Origin: Paramecium sonneborni | Taxonomy: Eukaryota; Ciliophora; Oligohymenophorea; Peniculida; Parameciidae | Assembly: GCA_905182985.1 (NCBI GenBank) | Contig: CAJJDN010000021.1 | Span: 1-64,000 of the forward strand | Direction: 5' to 3' | Length of the DNA: 64,000 bases | Shown here: positions 12,901-26,100 of the stretch, one piece after another | Layout: each line of letters opens with the position of its first letter | How positions within the stretch are numbered: the stretch's first letter is position 1 | Made by a program: the position numbers and the translations under genes | Notes under the pieces: model-generated | What the model saw: the letters and a program-made list of their open reading frames with translations, nothing else | Databases searched by the model: none | Told to the model about the DNA's origin: nothing

Positions 12901-15900
12901 TCACAATTAATCGTAGGGATCTGGTTTCTTTTTTTTACAATACCATATTGTGATACCAATGCATATACCTAAAATAACTCCACCTACGATACTCCATAAT
13001 AACCATTATGGAAATCCTTATTTATCATCAGGAGTAGGATCTGGACCAGGGGGATCTGGACCTGGAGGAATAATTTAAGTTATATTTAATTTAATTTAAA
13101 CCGAGACTGAATTATAAGAATTTTTCAGAATAAATTACAAATCTTTATTAACAGATTTCGTCGAACAAATTTCTAAAGATCTTTTTAATATATAATGTTC
13201 TAATGATTTACTGATACCTTAAGCTATTAATAAGTTCAATTATCCATTATAATTGTATACAATTGAAGTTTAGTTTTCAGATTCGATTGGCAAATAAGCT
13301 ATTGCTAAATTTGGTTAAAGGTTTGTAAAATTATCTGTTGTATCATAAAAAAATAAGCCAAATTATTTTTTGAATTGATCAAGAAAATACATGGAATAAA
13401 TATTCTCATTAAAGTTATCTTTTATTGTTTAATGCATGGCATACATTTAAATCAAAGATTTAGATTTGATTGATATTAAACAGTAATTTTAATTACACTA
13501 CTTTTCTAATTTCAATATGACTGTAGGTTAAACTATTCCAGATACAATAATCTCATCTTTTTTAACAAGAATGCTACTACATTAAGATTTTGGATTGTTG
13601 AGGAGAGGCTCTACATTTTTTATTTTAAAATATTAGAAATACTTTATTCTTAATTTACTTGAAACGTCCAAATTTATAACATTTAATTAACATTCTTTAT
13701 CAATTGATATGATCAAATAGATATTTTCAAACAATTCAGAAACATCTATAGAGTTTGAATTCTATAATATATCCAATTTATCAACAAATCTAAATTCCAA
13801 TATATTTGATGGATCTCCTTTTGTATCATAAATGCGAATAAATGTTCTACTATTATCTTCCATAAAAAAATGATGTTAATTTAAATACAAAATTTTTCCT
13901 TCTGAATTCAATTCATGGCAACCATCCTGAAGTTAGCAGTTATAATCTTTGCAATTAATCACACAGAAAATATTTTAATAATTACCTTTTTATGCTTAAA
14001 CATAAATGAGGTCATCATAAATATATTGAATAATAGTAAATTTATACTAATCATCTAAAGGAAATTCATTGGTGTTAAAATCTGCTTTAGAAACCAATAC
14101 AATCTTATTCTCCATGAGTTAAACTAAAGTATTAATATCATATTCCATAATCGATTAACTAAATTGAATCGTTTATGTTTATTTAATTAATGTTTTTTTA
14201 TATTATACGTCTTCTACAGGATCTTTTAAATCTATTTCAAATGCTTATCCACTATACCAAGATTAACCTAAATTAAAACAGTGAGTATCCAATCCATCTT
14301 TTACATATGTAAAATTTAATTAATTAACAGTAGCAAATAAATCAGTTCCTCTATTTAATAAATTTATAGGGATTTATGATAACTAATAGCTATTAAATTA
14401 GTTAAATATTCTACCAGATAAATTTACAATCTGTTAAAATTAGATCTATTTCAATTCTTTATTCACTTTTCCATGAATTGCTTATGTAAAGTGATCGATT
14501 ATTAAATATTATTATAAATTTTGATTTTATTTATCAGTTAAGAATAGACTTTAATCGCAGGTGGAAATTTAAGTGTTTTCAGAAATTTTAAGCTCAAAAT
14601 ATTAGGAATTAATTGAATTTTATTGAGGATGATAAAACAAAAGAACACGACTTTCATCTCTTAAGGCTTTCAAATAAATATATTAACTAAAACCAGAATT
14701 CTAGCAATTTTCTTGATTAGCAATAGTTATTTCTTTATATTTGCTCAGATCTATTTCACTTTTAAATAAAAAAAATTTTTAGTGATTAACATCGCCATAA
14801 TAACTCTAATATGTATATCCAAAATACTTATCATTCTTTTTCACTAATACAAAAAATAGATTGTCATCAACCATATCTATAATAGTATTTTCTTTTTCTA
14901 AATCAATTGTTTAATCAGTAATGAAATTATATAAGACATTGCCAACTTAAACCCAAGATTGAATAAAAATATTATTAGCAGATCGTTAAATTTTTAATTT
15001 TGCTTCATTATCATTAAAATCTAATGAATAATATGAAAATTCTTTTTCACAAAGCAACCAAACTTGTTAAAAATTAACATAAATTTTTGTAATTGCCGAG
15101 CTCACTGAAAATGTAATAACTAGTTTAAATTTATCAGATTTAAAATTAGAATAGATATCTACTGAATTGCCATGAGCTGAAGCAAAAATTATTCCTGTAC
15201 CCAAATCGTAATACCAACTTTGAACAGGAGAATCAATTAATTCAACAAAATTATCTATTTAAAATGTTATTTGACAGTTTAGAGGAGTATTATTTATCTA
15301 TTCACTGCATACATAAGCTTTTAGTTACATATTTTCAATTTACTCTATGACAACAAATTAATGATTATAATTGAGAATTTTTCGATAAATAACTTTTTCA
15401 GAATCTTTCCTAAAATATATATCAAATGGAATTGTTAAATTATAATCAAGTTCTAAGACATCATTTTGATCAAATTCTAATTAAATATTTTAACCCTAAT
15501 ATTGTTATATGTAGTCACAATAATTATAAAGATCATATTAATCTTTGATGCAAGTGATTTGAGGAGCGAGTGATGTTTAGTAAATTTCTGTTGACGATTT
15601 ATCCACAACCTTAAAATATATTTTTGCTTTGCAAGTTTATTAATAAACAGTAATTTTTTCTAATAAAAACTCAACATATTCATTAATTAATTTATCTGAT
15701 TAAAATTATAATTTTAATTACCTCTCCAAATAATTATAAGCATAAAAATAAGGCTAAATAAATAATAAAAAACTTTAAAAATGTGGATATTAATGTACAA
15801 AAGTTTATTCTTCTTAATTGATTGACCATTTAGGAATGTTAGAATAATGTTAATAAAGCGAAAGCGATTTTTCATTCTACAACAAAATATAATTCGAAAA

Positions 15901-16905
15901 TGACAGATAAACCTTAGAATTGATATCATTGTTTAAATCTTTTATATTCCAACTAACTGTATACCAAGTTGTTGAATACCAAAATTAGAAGCTTGTATCA
16001 GAGATGATTCCTAATTCATAAGTACCTATGTTATTTTCATCAAATACTAAGTCATATCCATAAGGTTTATCAATTTCAGTGAGAATGTATTTATATAATA
16101 CCCATTCCTTGGATTGAATATTAAATTCTAAAATTAACAATTGTCCTTATTGATTCAATATAGTAATTTAAGTATTTGTGTGAATTTTGAAATCTACTAT
16201 CTCTAGATTAAATGTGTTATCCTGAGTTAATGCTCTTAATATTTCTGAAGTTAAGGTTCCTTATAAAACCAATTAATTATCTTATAATAATTAATAAACT
16301 TCTAAATAATTAGTCAATGTTCTTATAAGAATATTATCTAATTAATCAATTTTTCTTTATAGATTAGTTGCCTTTTAAATTTACATTGTTGAAAGTGATT
16401 CTTCTTCTAAAATAGCAAAATAATCCCCTTCAGTATTGCTACATTCAATTATATGCACTTTTAATAATTATACTACATCATAACATGTCGAATCTACTTT
16501 CAAATTTAATTATTAAGAAGTGTCAATTAATGGTGTAGCCCCTGATAATTCAGAATTATATTCGATGAAATACATATTTTCTCTTCTGCTTAAAATACTC
16601 CAACGATAAGTAAAATCAAGATATTCAGTGCTTTTGAATTATTTTTATTAAATAATTTTCTTGTTTAAACTTAAAGTATATTCAGATTTTTTTATAAAAT
16701 CTATTGGATTATGATCATCAAGTCTAACATAATCAAATTCAGGATAAATTTTGTATTAACTATTCGTATTTAAGACTTAGTCAAAAATGTCACCTAAATC
16801 TATCTCAATTAATTCTCCAGGTGTTGATACAACATAAATAGTATCATTTGGGAATTTCGTACATCCATTTATTAATGGTATTATTAAAAGTAGAATCCTG
16901 ATCAT
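12901..16905 (-). CDS. Large type I surface protein, unknown ligand
   Basis: An uninterrupted frame of 1335 codons (1334 aa) without introns. It starts with a signal peptide (MIRILLLIIPLING, cleavage likely before or near the following Cys). It has a very large extracellular part of short beta-strand-like blocks rich in Y, S, N and I, then a Pro/Gly/Asp linker (PPGPDPPGPDPTPDDK). A single membrane span (WLLWSIVGGVILGICIGITI) and a short basic tail (CKKKKPDPYDQL) complete it. The blocks near the N terminus (NDTIYVVSTPGELIEIDLGD) resemble propeller-type repeats, but this is only an impression. Codon boundaries sampled across the gene contain no TGA. Family and function are not recognised; the layout matches the gene at 23126-26944, so the two may be distant paralogues. 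Confidence 0.88.
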
Positions 16906-17499
16906 ATAATAAATTATTAGATAAATACGTAATCATTTTAAAAAATATTTGATTTATTTTAAGAATTTGGAATATTCTTAGATACATTTTAATATTGCTC
17001 ATTCCACTTTGATGATTTTTTTCAAAAAAAAAGTTCATTTAATTTTGAAATGATGTATCTTTAAATTAAACAGAGAATTATGGTACGTCGTCCAAATTAT
17101 ATTTGATGCATGTAAAAATTTGAATTAAAAAATATAAATGATATAAAGCAATAAAATTTCAATTAAGTTTATCCTATTTTTTTATTCTTAGTTTCAACTA
17201 TTTTGAATTTAAAAAACTATTGAAGATTATAAATTATCCTTTTTGAAAAATTTTTATGTAAAAATTTCATAATTTAAATTTAATGAATCGTAAGCACAAG
17301 GAGAGATAAAAAATAATACTGATTATTTATGTATTCCTTTTAAATTTAAAATCTAAAAATTTTAATTAAATAATGATAGATCTACAATAAATGCTTAAAA
17401 GCATTATTAAATTTAAAATTTGTATATTGGTGACTATATTTTTAAATTAATACTTAGTAACTGTTTGAATTTTCCTTAAAATTGTTTAGGTGGATGAGA
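16906..17499. other. Intergenic, A+T rich
   Basis: About 600 bases upstream of the large surface-protein gene. Only chance frames were seen. It probably contains that gene's promoter. Confidence 0.5.
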
Positions 17500-18180
17500 A
17501 GAAGGCGATTATTCTTGTTTTTAAGGACATATTGGAACATTATGGGAAAACTGTGATTTATACAATATAAGAGTAGCAAGAAATTATTATAAGTGAAAAT
17601 ATTCTAGTGGATCATGTTTAAAAAAAGAAAAAAATTCATTAATAATTATGAATATTGGTAATGTATATTTTAAATATTAGGACTTTAATATCAATATTGT
17701 TCAAAGTACTATGAAAGCTATTGAAGAATTTGTGATAATTATAGAAATTATGATGAGATAGAAGTAACATAGTATTCTTATCAATCTGTTATAGTGATAA
17801 AGATGTTGAGTAATTATTGTAAATATATCATCGATTTTTATTTTTAGATTATTTAATCGGAAGATTTCAAGTTAAAATATAATAATAATGTTTAAAAATA
17901 AAACAAGAATACTTTTTTTCTCTGGGAATATTTTAGCTCTATTTCGCAATATTATATCAATTAGCCTTTAGCACATTTTTAATATTACTTGATTTTAATT
18001 TTTAATCGTTATTTGAATATTTCAATTCATTTAATTCTAATTATTTTTATTTCTTTTAAATTGCTTATAACATCATTTCATATAAAAGACATTTCAAAAT
18101 GGAAATATTTTTATTTATATATTGAATACTTTATTTTCGGTGTTCAATTTCACATCCATTTAAATTTTTAGAATAAAATT
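17500..18180 (+). pseudogene. Remnant of Cys-rich multi-span membrane protein
   Basis: The stretch EGDYSCFQGHIGTLWENCDL then YNI, followed by YSSGSC and, after a typical 23-nt intron (17657-17679), WTLISILFKVL, lines up with the juxtamembrane region of the intact gene at 59795-64000. That gene reads GDISCFYGHVGALCEECD, YSCGSC and WTLISILI, also with an intron at this point. One of the conserved cysteines is a Trp here, and the frame is cut by several TGA codons and shifts. A hydrophobic plus-strand frame at 17989-18171 may be a later membrane segment of the same remnant. It is a decayed paralogue. Confidence 0.72.
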
Positions 18181-18533
18181 TTACAAAAAATCAAATTTTG
18201 ACTTTATTAAATTAATGTTAAGAGAATTAATATTAATGGTCATTTTATAGTTTTGATTTTGAAGATAATTAGCTACTATTAATTGATGGGCATTTAGATG
18301 CCTATTCATTTTTATATGTTGCCAAACAATCTGCTTGTACATATGGTAGAATATAAATTTAAAGCATATAAAAAATATCTAAGAAAGCAAATTAAGGACT
18401 AATAAAAATCATATACTATGATAATTCTCTTTAGAAATTAATATTGATAGAATAGAATAATAAATGAAAATGAACTCATTTAAGAAATAAAATGTGAAAT
18501 ATAATTTAAAATAATAGGAATTAATGATATTAA
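18181..18533. other. Intergenic, nothing recognised
   Basis: Short open stretches only, with no domain, repeat or RNA-like structure seen. Confidence 0.5.
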
Positions 18534-18949
18534 TCATCGTCTAAGGGCTTCGTAATCAGTACCTGTTAAAAAATATTGTGAAATTTTATCAAGTTCTTCT
18601 GTTAACTATTATAAAATTATTTTCATACTTTATTTAATATCTTATCAATATCATCAAATGATTTATGTATGTTTTTGATACAAATATCATCCTTAAATTA
18701 GTCAAATTCTTCTTTACTTAAAGGGAACATATCTATTTTTTCATTTTCTTGTTATTACTATGTTTGAACAATAGGTGCTTATTCTGTAATTTTAATTATT
18801 TATTTTTGTTCTTCAATTTTTTGTGTTCTTTATTCTGGTATTTCTATAATTTATTGATTAGGAGTTTGATTTTAATGTGTCTGATTTTTTGAATATTATT
18901 GTTGTTGATTTGTTTGAGGATTTTTTGTCTTAGAAGAACATATCCCCAT
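18534..18949 (-). CDS. Small N-myristoylated, Q-rich protein
   Basis: A 130-aa protein beginning MGICSSKTK. This is a classical N-myristoylation context (Gly2, Ser at position 6) with a Cys next to it for palmitoylation, so it is expected on a membrane face. The first 70 residues are Q/N/T rich and low in complexity. The C-terminal half (MFPLSKEEFDQFKDDICIKN... and LTEELDKISQYFLTGTDYEA) is charged and helical and may bind a partner. One 23-nt intron (18606-18628) contains an in-frame TGA, and its removal gives 131 codons including the stop. The ATG is chosen because it creates the lipidation signal and is preceded by A-rich DNA. Specific function is unknown. Confidence 0.82.
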
Positions 18950-19871
18950 TAATTTTTATTTTAGATTTAATATTATGAGCTAATTATTAATATTAACAAG
19001 GCTTATAATATTAAAATTTATTACACTATTATATATCTATTAATGTCTTTATGGATTTCATTATTGTTCGAAATCTATATAAAATTTTATTTATTAAAAG
19101 ATTATCATAATGGATTTTAATAATTCATAAACTATCTATTGAAATCAAATATTAATATGACAAAATTATGCTTCCATTTGATAGGTAAAACCAATAATTA
19201 AAACCTATATTTAATTGATATTTTAAATTAGCTTAATAATCATTCTTCTTGTAAGAATTTTTATAATATTGATGGATTAATGATTATTATAGAATAGATT
19301 CATTTATTTCCATACCTAGGAATTTTCTACTCAAGATTCGATATTTATTGCATCTCTCTGAATATCTTTGCATTGATTCCTTTATTATAATTATTATTCT
19401 CTTGAATCCTAAATAGTCTATTGCTATTAAGCTAATTTATTTTATGAATCCTTTTGTGAATTAAATAAAATTAATTTTTTAGGCTGATATTTTAATCTAG
19501 ATATTGTTCTAGAGTACCATGATATCTATTTTAAATTAAGCTGCAATATTAAAACAATTAAATTATTTTTAAGATTATTGTCAAAGAAGTAGAAAAATAT
19601 AATATGCCATATAGGAAACTTCAAAAAAAAGTAAAAAAATTGAAAAATATTTTGAATAATTTAATAGGAGTAGATAATGCAAGAAAATGAGAATTAGACT
19701 AAATTAATTAAAATCAAAAATTTAGAAGGAAGTAACGTAACTATGAGTTAAAAAAAACTATTCTTAAATTTGAATGATCACATTAAGTGTTTTCATTATA
19801 TGTTATTTACATAATAACATAAATCATTAACATATTAAAGGATAAAATCATTTTTAATTGATAATATTGAT
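18950..19871. other. Intergenic, nothing recognised
   Basis: About 920 bases between two minus-strand genes. Open stretches are short and no domain was seen. It contains the upstream region of the small lipid-anchored protein. Confidence 0.5.
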
Positions 19872-21400
19872 TCATTCATTGAACTTCTTCTTTTTATAAT
19901 TAAAATGTAATTAAGGCATTTTATTATTTGGAAATGGTTAATAAATTTCCTCATTGAATTCAAGTTCAATACCTAAAATAAATAAATTGAAATTATACAA
20001 AATTTTTATGCTTAGATTTTTTTGCATATAAGAAGTAAGCAATTCTTAATTTTTCTGGTATAATCATTTAATTTTTTAAGATTAAATTTTCCTTGTATTT
20101 TAATAAGTTTCAATTAATTTTCCATAGTCTAACCTTTAATTTTGATTAATTTACTAGTTGAACTATCAACTATACAAGCTAATAATAAATGAAATATTTT
20201 TGGGATAGTATTTATAAACTAGTCTGAACCAACAAGTTGAATCATAGTGTTTGGATTACAAAATGTTTAAATTTTTAGCAAAGATTTCTAAAGACTGATT
20301 TCTTTAGATAACATTTATTAACTCCAAATTGATGTGATTATTTCTTAAATTTAAATCTTATTAGCTAGTTTATGGAATTATATTTAATCAAAAGGTATTT
20401 TTTACTTAATTATTTTAATAAAAAGAGTTAATAATTTTAAATACAATAGACAAACTTTCTCTACTTATTATTTTTACAATTATATTATTTATTGACTGGT
20501 TTAAATTAAGATCGTTGGTTAATTTCCAAAAAATATTGAATAATCAATGGAAATTAATTATTTATTAAATTTAACGTTTATTGAATGGTTCACTATTTTC
20601 AAACAATTTTAAGAAAAAAGTTATAACTTATGAAATAAGTATTGCTCTAATGAACTATTTTCTATATAATCTACTTTGGCCTCCCTTAAAAATTTCATAA
20701 CATCTTCTTAAGACTGAATGGATTATGAAAAAGTGGAAGTAACAGTTTAAAATTACAATTTTTCTATTTGATAATTGATTAAGATAAATTTTTAATTATG
20801 AAGAATTTATTAAAGTATACCTTACCATCTTTAATCAATTTAAGTTAAGAGGAATTAGGATCTTATTGCTTGATGATATAAGTAAACAATAATAATTAAT
20901 AAGAAATTAATTCCAAAACCCATTATAACAGAAGTAATATCAATAATTGAACTATTATAAATAAGATGAAATATTCTAAGTGAATACATTATTATAATTG
21001 TTATTGTTGAATCCAAAAATTCAATTCCAAGTATATTAATAATGTTGATGATCATTTAATGAGCACCTCTATAATACATAGTTGCAGTATCTAATCGTGG
21101 ATCCAAGAAAATCACATATATTGAAAAACAAATGTTGATGTATATGATTGATGCTCGTTAGTGATATTCTTTATTAATATTAAAGAATTTCGATAAAGTT
21201 GTGAATGAAATCATCCCAAGTAACTGGTAAACTAGTGCAAAATTTTAATTTATTATTGCAATAGTTAATTTGATGATTTAAAGGATAATAAAAATCAATA
21301 AGAATATTTTAATATGAGTTCTTCGTTTTGGTGATTAATGTTCTTGTTAGTATTTCTATTCAATAGACTCATCTAAAAATTTCAATGTTATTTTATGCAT
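19872..21400 (-). CDS. Six-span membrane protein, degenerate sensor-histidine-kinase-like
   Basis: A 500-aa protein. After a short basic N terminus there are about six hydrophobic helices over residues 35-190 (for example IKIFLLIFIILQIIKLTIAI and VIMGFGINFLLIIIVYLY). A PAS-like linker follows (DQRWQGILQQILHNQKFILI) and then a soluble region to the C terminus. This order is that of the expanded ciliate seven-/six-span histidine kinase family. The segment GSDQFINTIPKIFHLLLACI sits where those kinases have the ATP-lid helix, but I find neither the phospho-acceptor His box nor clear N/G boxes, so catalysis is doubtful. One 26-nt intron (19973-19998) near the 3' end is needed, and the exons total 501 codons. 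The family link is inference; the gene model is firm. Confidence 0.8.
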
Positions 21401-22182
21401 TCCAGATTACTAATAATAATTAAATTATTTAGTCAATTAGAAGATTATTTTATAATTAAGAATTTTTTATTTGATAACTGAATAAATGATTTCATTAGTT
21501 TAATATAACTGCAATAAATAATATAAAAAGAATAAAATCATAATTAAATATTATCAAATCCTTAATTAAAGGAATTAATATGAATAATTTATGAATTATT
21601 TATTTGTCCATCAGAAGTCCATAATAGAAATTTAGAATATTTGTTTTACACACCCTTAACCTCTTATATATCAAATTTAGAAAGATTAAATTAAATATAA
21701 AGATAAGCTTATTAAAATTTAAGACTTAACTAAAAATTAAAATGCTGCAGAATTAATTCATTAATAAAATTACATTACCTTAAGTATACCGATTGATATT
21801 TTATATATTTAAGATGAAAGCAAATCCTTAGAAAACTTTTTGTTAAAATCTAACAGCATTTTTATTATTTTCTATTTTTAATAAATACCCTTTAAATACC
21901 GAAATTAAAAATTGTTTTTAATATGGACTTCTATTGTAAATTTGACATTTTACTCTTGTATCACATAATCTACCCTATTAGTCAACTGAATAACTCTTAA
22001 GTTCAACCAGTCTTAATATTACTATTTATAATTAAATTGATTTTTTTAAATTAAAAATTAGGATAAAGGTAAATTTCCTTCTAATTTTAATAACGTTTAA
22101 CTTTTGGAATCTCTTGCCTATACAGACAAATTAAACATCAATATTGTTGATGAATTATATATATGTATATATATATAATTAA
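21401..22182. other. Intergenic with unassigned open stretches
   Basis: Plus-strand open stretches near 21720-22130 are broken by TGA and carry no recognised domain. An AT dinucleotide run lies at about 22155-22180. Confidence 0.45.
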
Positions 22183-22532
22183 ATGAAAGCTAAAATAATA
22201 CTTATCATCTATTTGTTATTAGATTAGTAATTAATGATGCATTCGAAGCTTTAATAAAGAATATATATATTCAAACATTGATGGTTCTTATTTAAGCGAA
22301 GCATTCATAAAATTAAGGGAATTTATGGTTTTACATGACGTATCCCTGAACTTTCAATTGACATTTTCTTCATGTAAAAGTATTTTTTGCCTATCTAATA
22401 ATTTACTTTGGGGTAGACTTACAATTATGGAGATAATGACAGATTTTAAAATTATTGAATATGCCAAAACAGGGTAAATTGAAATTAACATTTATGAGTA
22501 CTTTAGCAAGAAATGTAATTAGAATTGAATTA
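22183..22532 (+). pseudogene. Possible remnant of a secreted protein gene
   Basis: The ATG at 22183 starts a good signal-peptide-like sequence (MKAKIILIIYLLLDQQLMM). TGA interrupts it about 32 codons later. A second frame then reads protein-like sequence (SNIDGSYLSEAFIKLREFMV and later FSSCKSIFCLSNNLLWGR) to another TGA at about 22530. No intron that joins them cleanly was found. It may be a decayed secreted or surface protein; the family is unknown. Confidence 0.4.
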
Positions 22533-23125
22533 TCAGTATAATTTGTTAAAGATTTTTCAATATAGTGATTTATTCAATTAAACTGAAATTATACTTATTA
22601 TGGATATTAAAACATTGGGGAAATACAGATGAGTATACATTTTTGATGCAACTAATTATTAAATCCTTTAGCTAAGTGCTCTAATAAAAATTTCTTTTAA
22701 AGGGAATTTTCCCTATCTAATAATGAATATTTATTTTTTATTTAATAATCAAAATCATAATTATGAAAATAATTTATACGAGTTTCCATCATGAGAATAA
22801 GACAAAAATCCAATAATATATAAGCCTATTGATTACTGAAATAAAATTAAAATTGTAAATTTGATTTAATCATTCAATTTATATAGGCGGCTTAATTTAA
22901 AATTTAAAACTTAGCTTTCTCTTATATTTATATTGTAATAAATGAATATTGTTTGATTATAAGATATGAATAGAATTTTCGAATAACCATGCTCAACACA
23001 TAGCAACCTGAATATTATTTCAATCCATAATCGGCAAAAAATAAGTAATTTTTGCTTTAATGAATAATTCAAAAAATATTCAAAAATTTATCAATATAAT
23101 TATATAAATTTATTTTTGCAAATAT
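22533..23125. other. Intergenic, nothing recognised
   Basis: About 590 A+T-rich bases with no supported feature. Confidence 0.5.
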
Positions 23126-26100
23126 TCATGATATATCATTTTTTTATTTATTCTTCTTAGATTTTCTTAGATAGAAAAATATTAGTGCCCCTGTTATTAT
23201 GATTATTAATTATTATAAATTCAATTTTAAGGGTAAAATTTATAGATCAGTAGAATTTTCAAAAATTAAGTTTAATTGAGATACCTTATTTGAAATTTCT
23301 AAATGAATTATAGATTCATCACAAGTATTCAAACATGGAATATAATAATTTTGAAGTTAGAATAATTAAATTTCACTTGTTTGGCTATATTGTTAAGCAG
23401 TAAAATGTGTTTGATTATATTTTTCAATTTTTAAATCCTTTAATTCTATTTATTGATGACTGTCTATAATATATTTATTTTTTTAGTTTAAGTTATAAAT
23501 ATACTTTTATTAAGAATCTTTTCTTAAATCCAATATAACAAATTAAGTGCTTGCGAATAAAATATCCTCTAAAAATTAATTAACTTCATATCTCAAAATA
23601 TTTATAATTCTTATTCCTAAAAGATTAAGTTGTAAATCAAATTAAAATTAAGTATAATGACATTGTAAATTTCTTGAACAAATTAATAATTTGATTTAGA
23701 CATAATCAGTATAATTAACAAATTCAGATAAAGAGAACTTAAATACTTCATTTTCACTTAATATATTTTAAAGCATGTTATTGATCGAAATTTTAGTTTA
23801 AGCAATGATATCAAACTGATGATTCAGAATTATAAAATTTAAAACCTCAGAATCTTAAAGCTAACAACAACTTTAAAATGTAATAAAGTATTATGTTGGA
23901 GTTTTTATAATAGAAATAAAGTCAAATTAACTTGAACCATTAATATAGAATTATTATATCTAATTGTTAATTATTATAAATAATCTCTTAATGTATTTAT
24001 TATCTGTACTTTTAAATAATATAAAATCTCCTAAGACCATGAATGAATTCAAATAAAGACTCTCAAATGATAATTTTATTGTTGAAATTACATTTGATTC
24101 TATTAAACTTCCTTCTAAATTATAAGAATGTACTCTCAAAATCAAATTTTCATCTAATGTATAAATTGAAAATATATTTTGAAATTGAAATAATGAAAAC
24201 TAGTTGATAATTTAAGATGTGTTAAATTTTAAATTCAATTGATTGCCAAAAGCATCTATGATAATTTTATTACCATCTAAAATACAAACCTTCTATTAAT
24301 ACAATAAACATTTTAACTTATCAACTAGAATAAAAGATTATAAATTTCTTTTTGTTACTCCATTTTAATAAAAAGCAACTGATTCTATATTCCCATAAAT
24401 TTGATTTAATGGAATTACTTTCAATTAGTTTTAAATTAAGTATCTTAGTTTATTTTCAGTTAAAATTTATAACCTTTAATTGAAATTTAAGACTGTCAAT
24501 TTTATATTCAAAGAATCTTCATTAAACATAAATCTAGGTTCAAGAAAAAGTGTTATATCAGCGTCAAGTGAATAGGAATCTTTATGATGTTTGAATAAAT
24601 CAGATTTGACAATTACTGTTACTGAATCTAAATTTGCAATTCTATGTTAATTTTAAAAAATATAATAGAATTTTGATATTGACAAAAAGTGTAAAATTCT
24701 ACAATCTGGATCTACTTAAATAAATTTAATCAAAGAGTTCAATTTTTTGTAAGTAATGTCGTAAATTAAAATGAATTAATCCATCTACTCATTGTGAGCT
24801 AAAATTGCTATCATCGTCTAATAGGTTTAATATTATAATGGTTATTCTATAGTAAAAGAATAAGTAGGCAATTAATATAGAAATTAATAGTAATATATTT
24901 TATCTTGATAAAGTTTCATTAGAATGTTGTTCTAAATTAATTCAAAAATAATTAAGTTCTGACAATTTACAAAAATTTACACTCTAATAATATTATGAAA
25001 ACTTATACTAAAAGTATAAGAATTTTATCTTAGAAAATCGATTAATTATGGTTTAATTTTTATAATTAAATTATCTTTAGGTAAATTCATGGTACAATTC
25101 ACTGAGCGTGTTTAATTGATTTCATTTAATTAAAAATTTTATAAATTAACTTTTGTAAAAGTACAATTTTCAAAATAAAATTCCACTTAATCTTGATTTT
25201 GTACAAAATAATTTATTTTCTTTTGAAAAATAATTTTCGAAGCTATTATTTTTTCAGATTCATAAGAGTAACAATATAATGTTGATTATACAAGGAAAAT
25301 TAGTCTGCTCTGAGATTTACAAATGAAAATTTATGATTTATTAAAATTAAATGGATATTAATGTTTTAAATATATTTTCTTAAAATCATCATAAAGTGTA
25401 AAAGTTTAATTGAAATGAAAGATTATTTTTATATGTGAATCTAGTTAATTGAGTTTTAAAATAATGGTATTTTTGTCTAAATTTGAATATAATACATTTG
25501 ATTCGAAAATGTTTTCTACAACTCCTTAATTATCAGTATAATGAGTTACTTGACTTGGAAATCCAAATATTTTGCGTCTATAATGATAATAATAATTAGA
25601 ATGATTTGAATCTAAAATTTTTACTCTAGTAGTGTTATTTTCTAAAATAATGGTAGTCTATTATGGCAATTTATTTATTTTATAAATTGTTGCATGATCA
25701 TGAATTTCCATATCAAAACACCAAAATACAGACAAATAAGAGGATGGTGAAAATTTTAAATAGAATGGGAAACTATTTATTTTTACAATCTATAAATTTT
25801 CAAATTTAGAAAACAGTAAAACAAATGGCAATTTGTCTAACTAAATAAATTATTTTTCTTCTATTTATATAACATTTTAAATATATTAGTTATTTACAAT
25901 GTATAATAAAGATTCAAATTTGATAATGATGTTTTAATTAATATATCTTACTTATTCTACTTTTGAAAATTTTGGATTAATTCGAAATTCTTTATTACCT
26001 ATTTCATAAATATTCTTTAAATTGTCATCTAAGTAAATCAGCATTTCTGAGTGAATTTAGGATAAACTTATTAATTAAAAGTATTAATTTTCTTTACTAT

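Noticed and set aside
15714..17038. Small minus-strand frames at 15714-15929 and 16844-17038 under the standard code
   Set aside because: They overlap in another frame the 1334-aa surface-protein gene, or lie across its start, and carry no domain.
17989..18171. Separate small membrane protein
   Set aside because: It lies directly downstream of the decayed Cys-rich membrane-family fragment and is more simply a piece of that remnant.
22150..22180. AT-repeat tract as a regulatory element
   Set aside because: Short TATATA runs occur many times in this composition and nothing ties this one to a gene.
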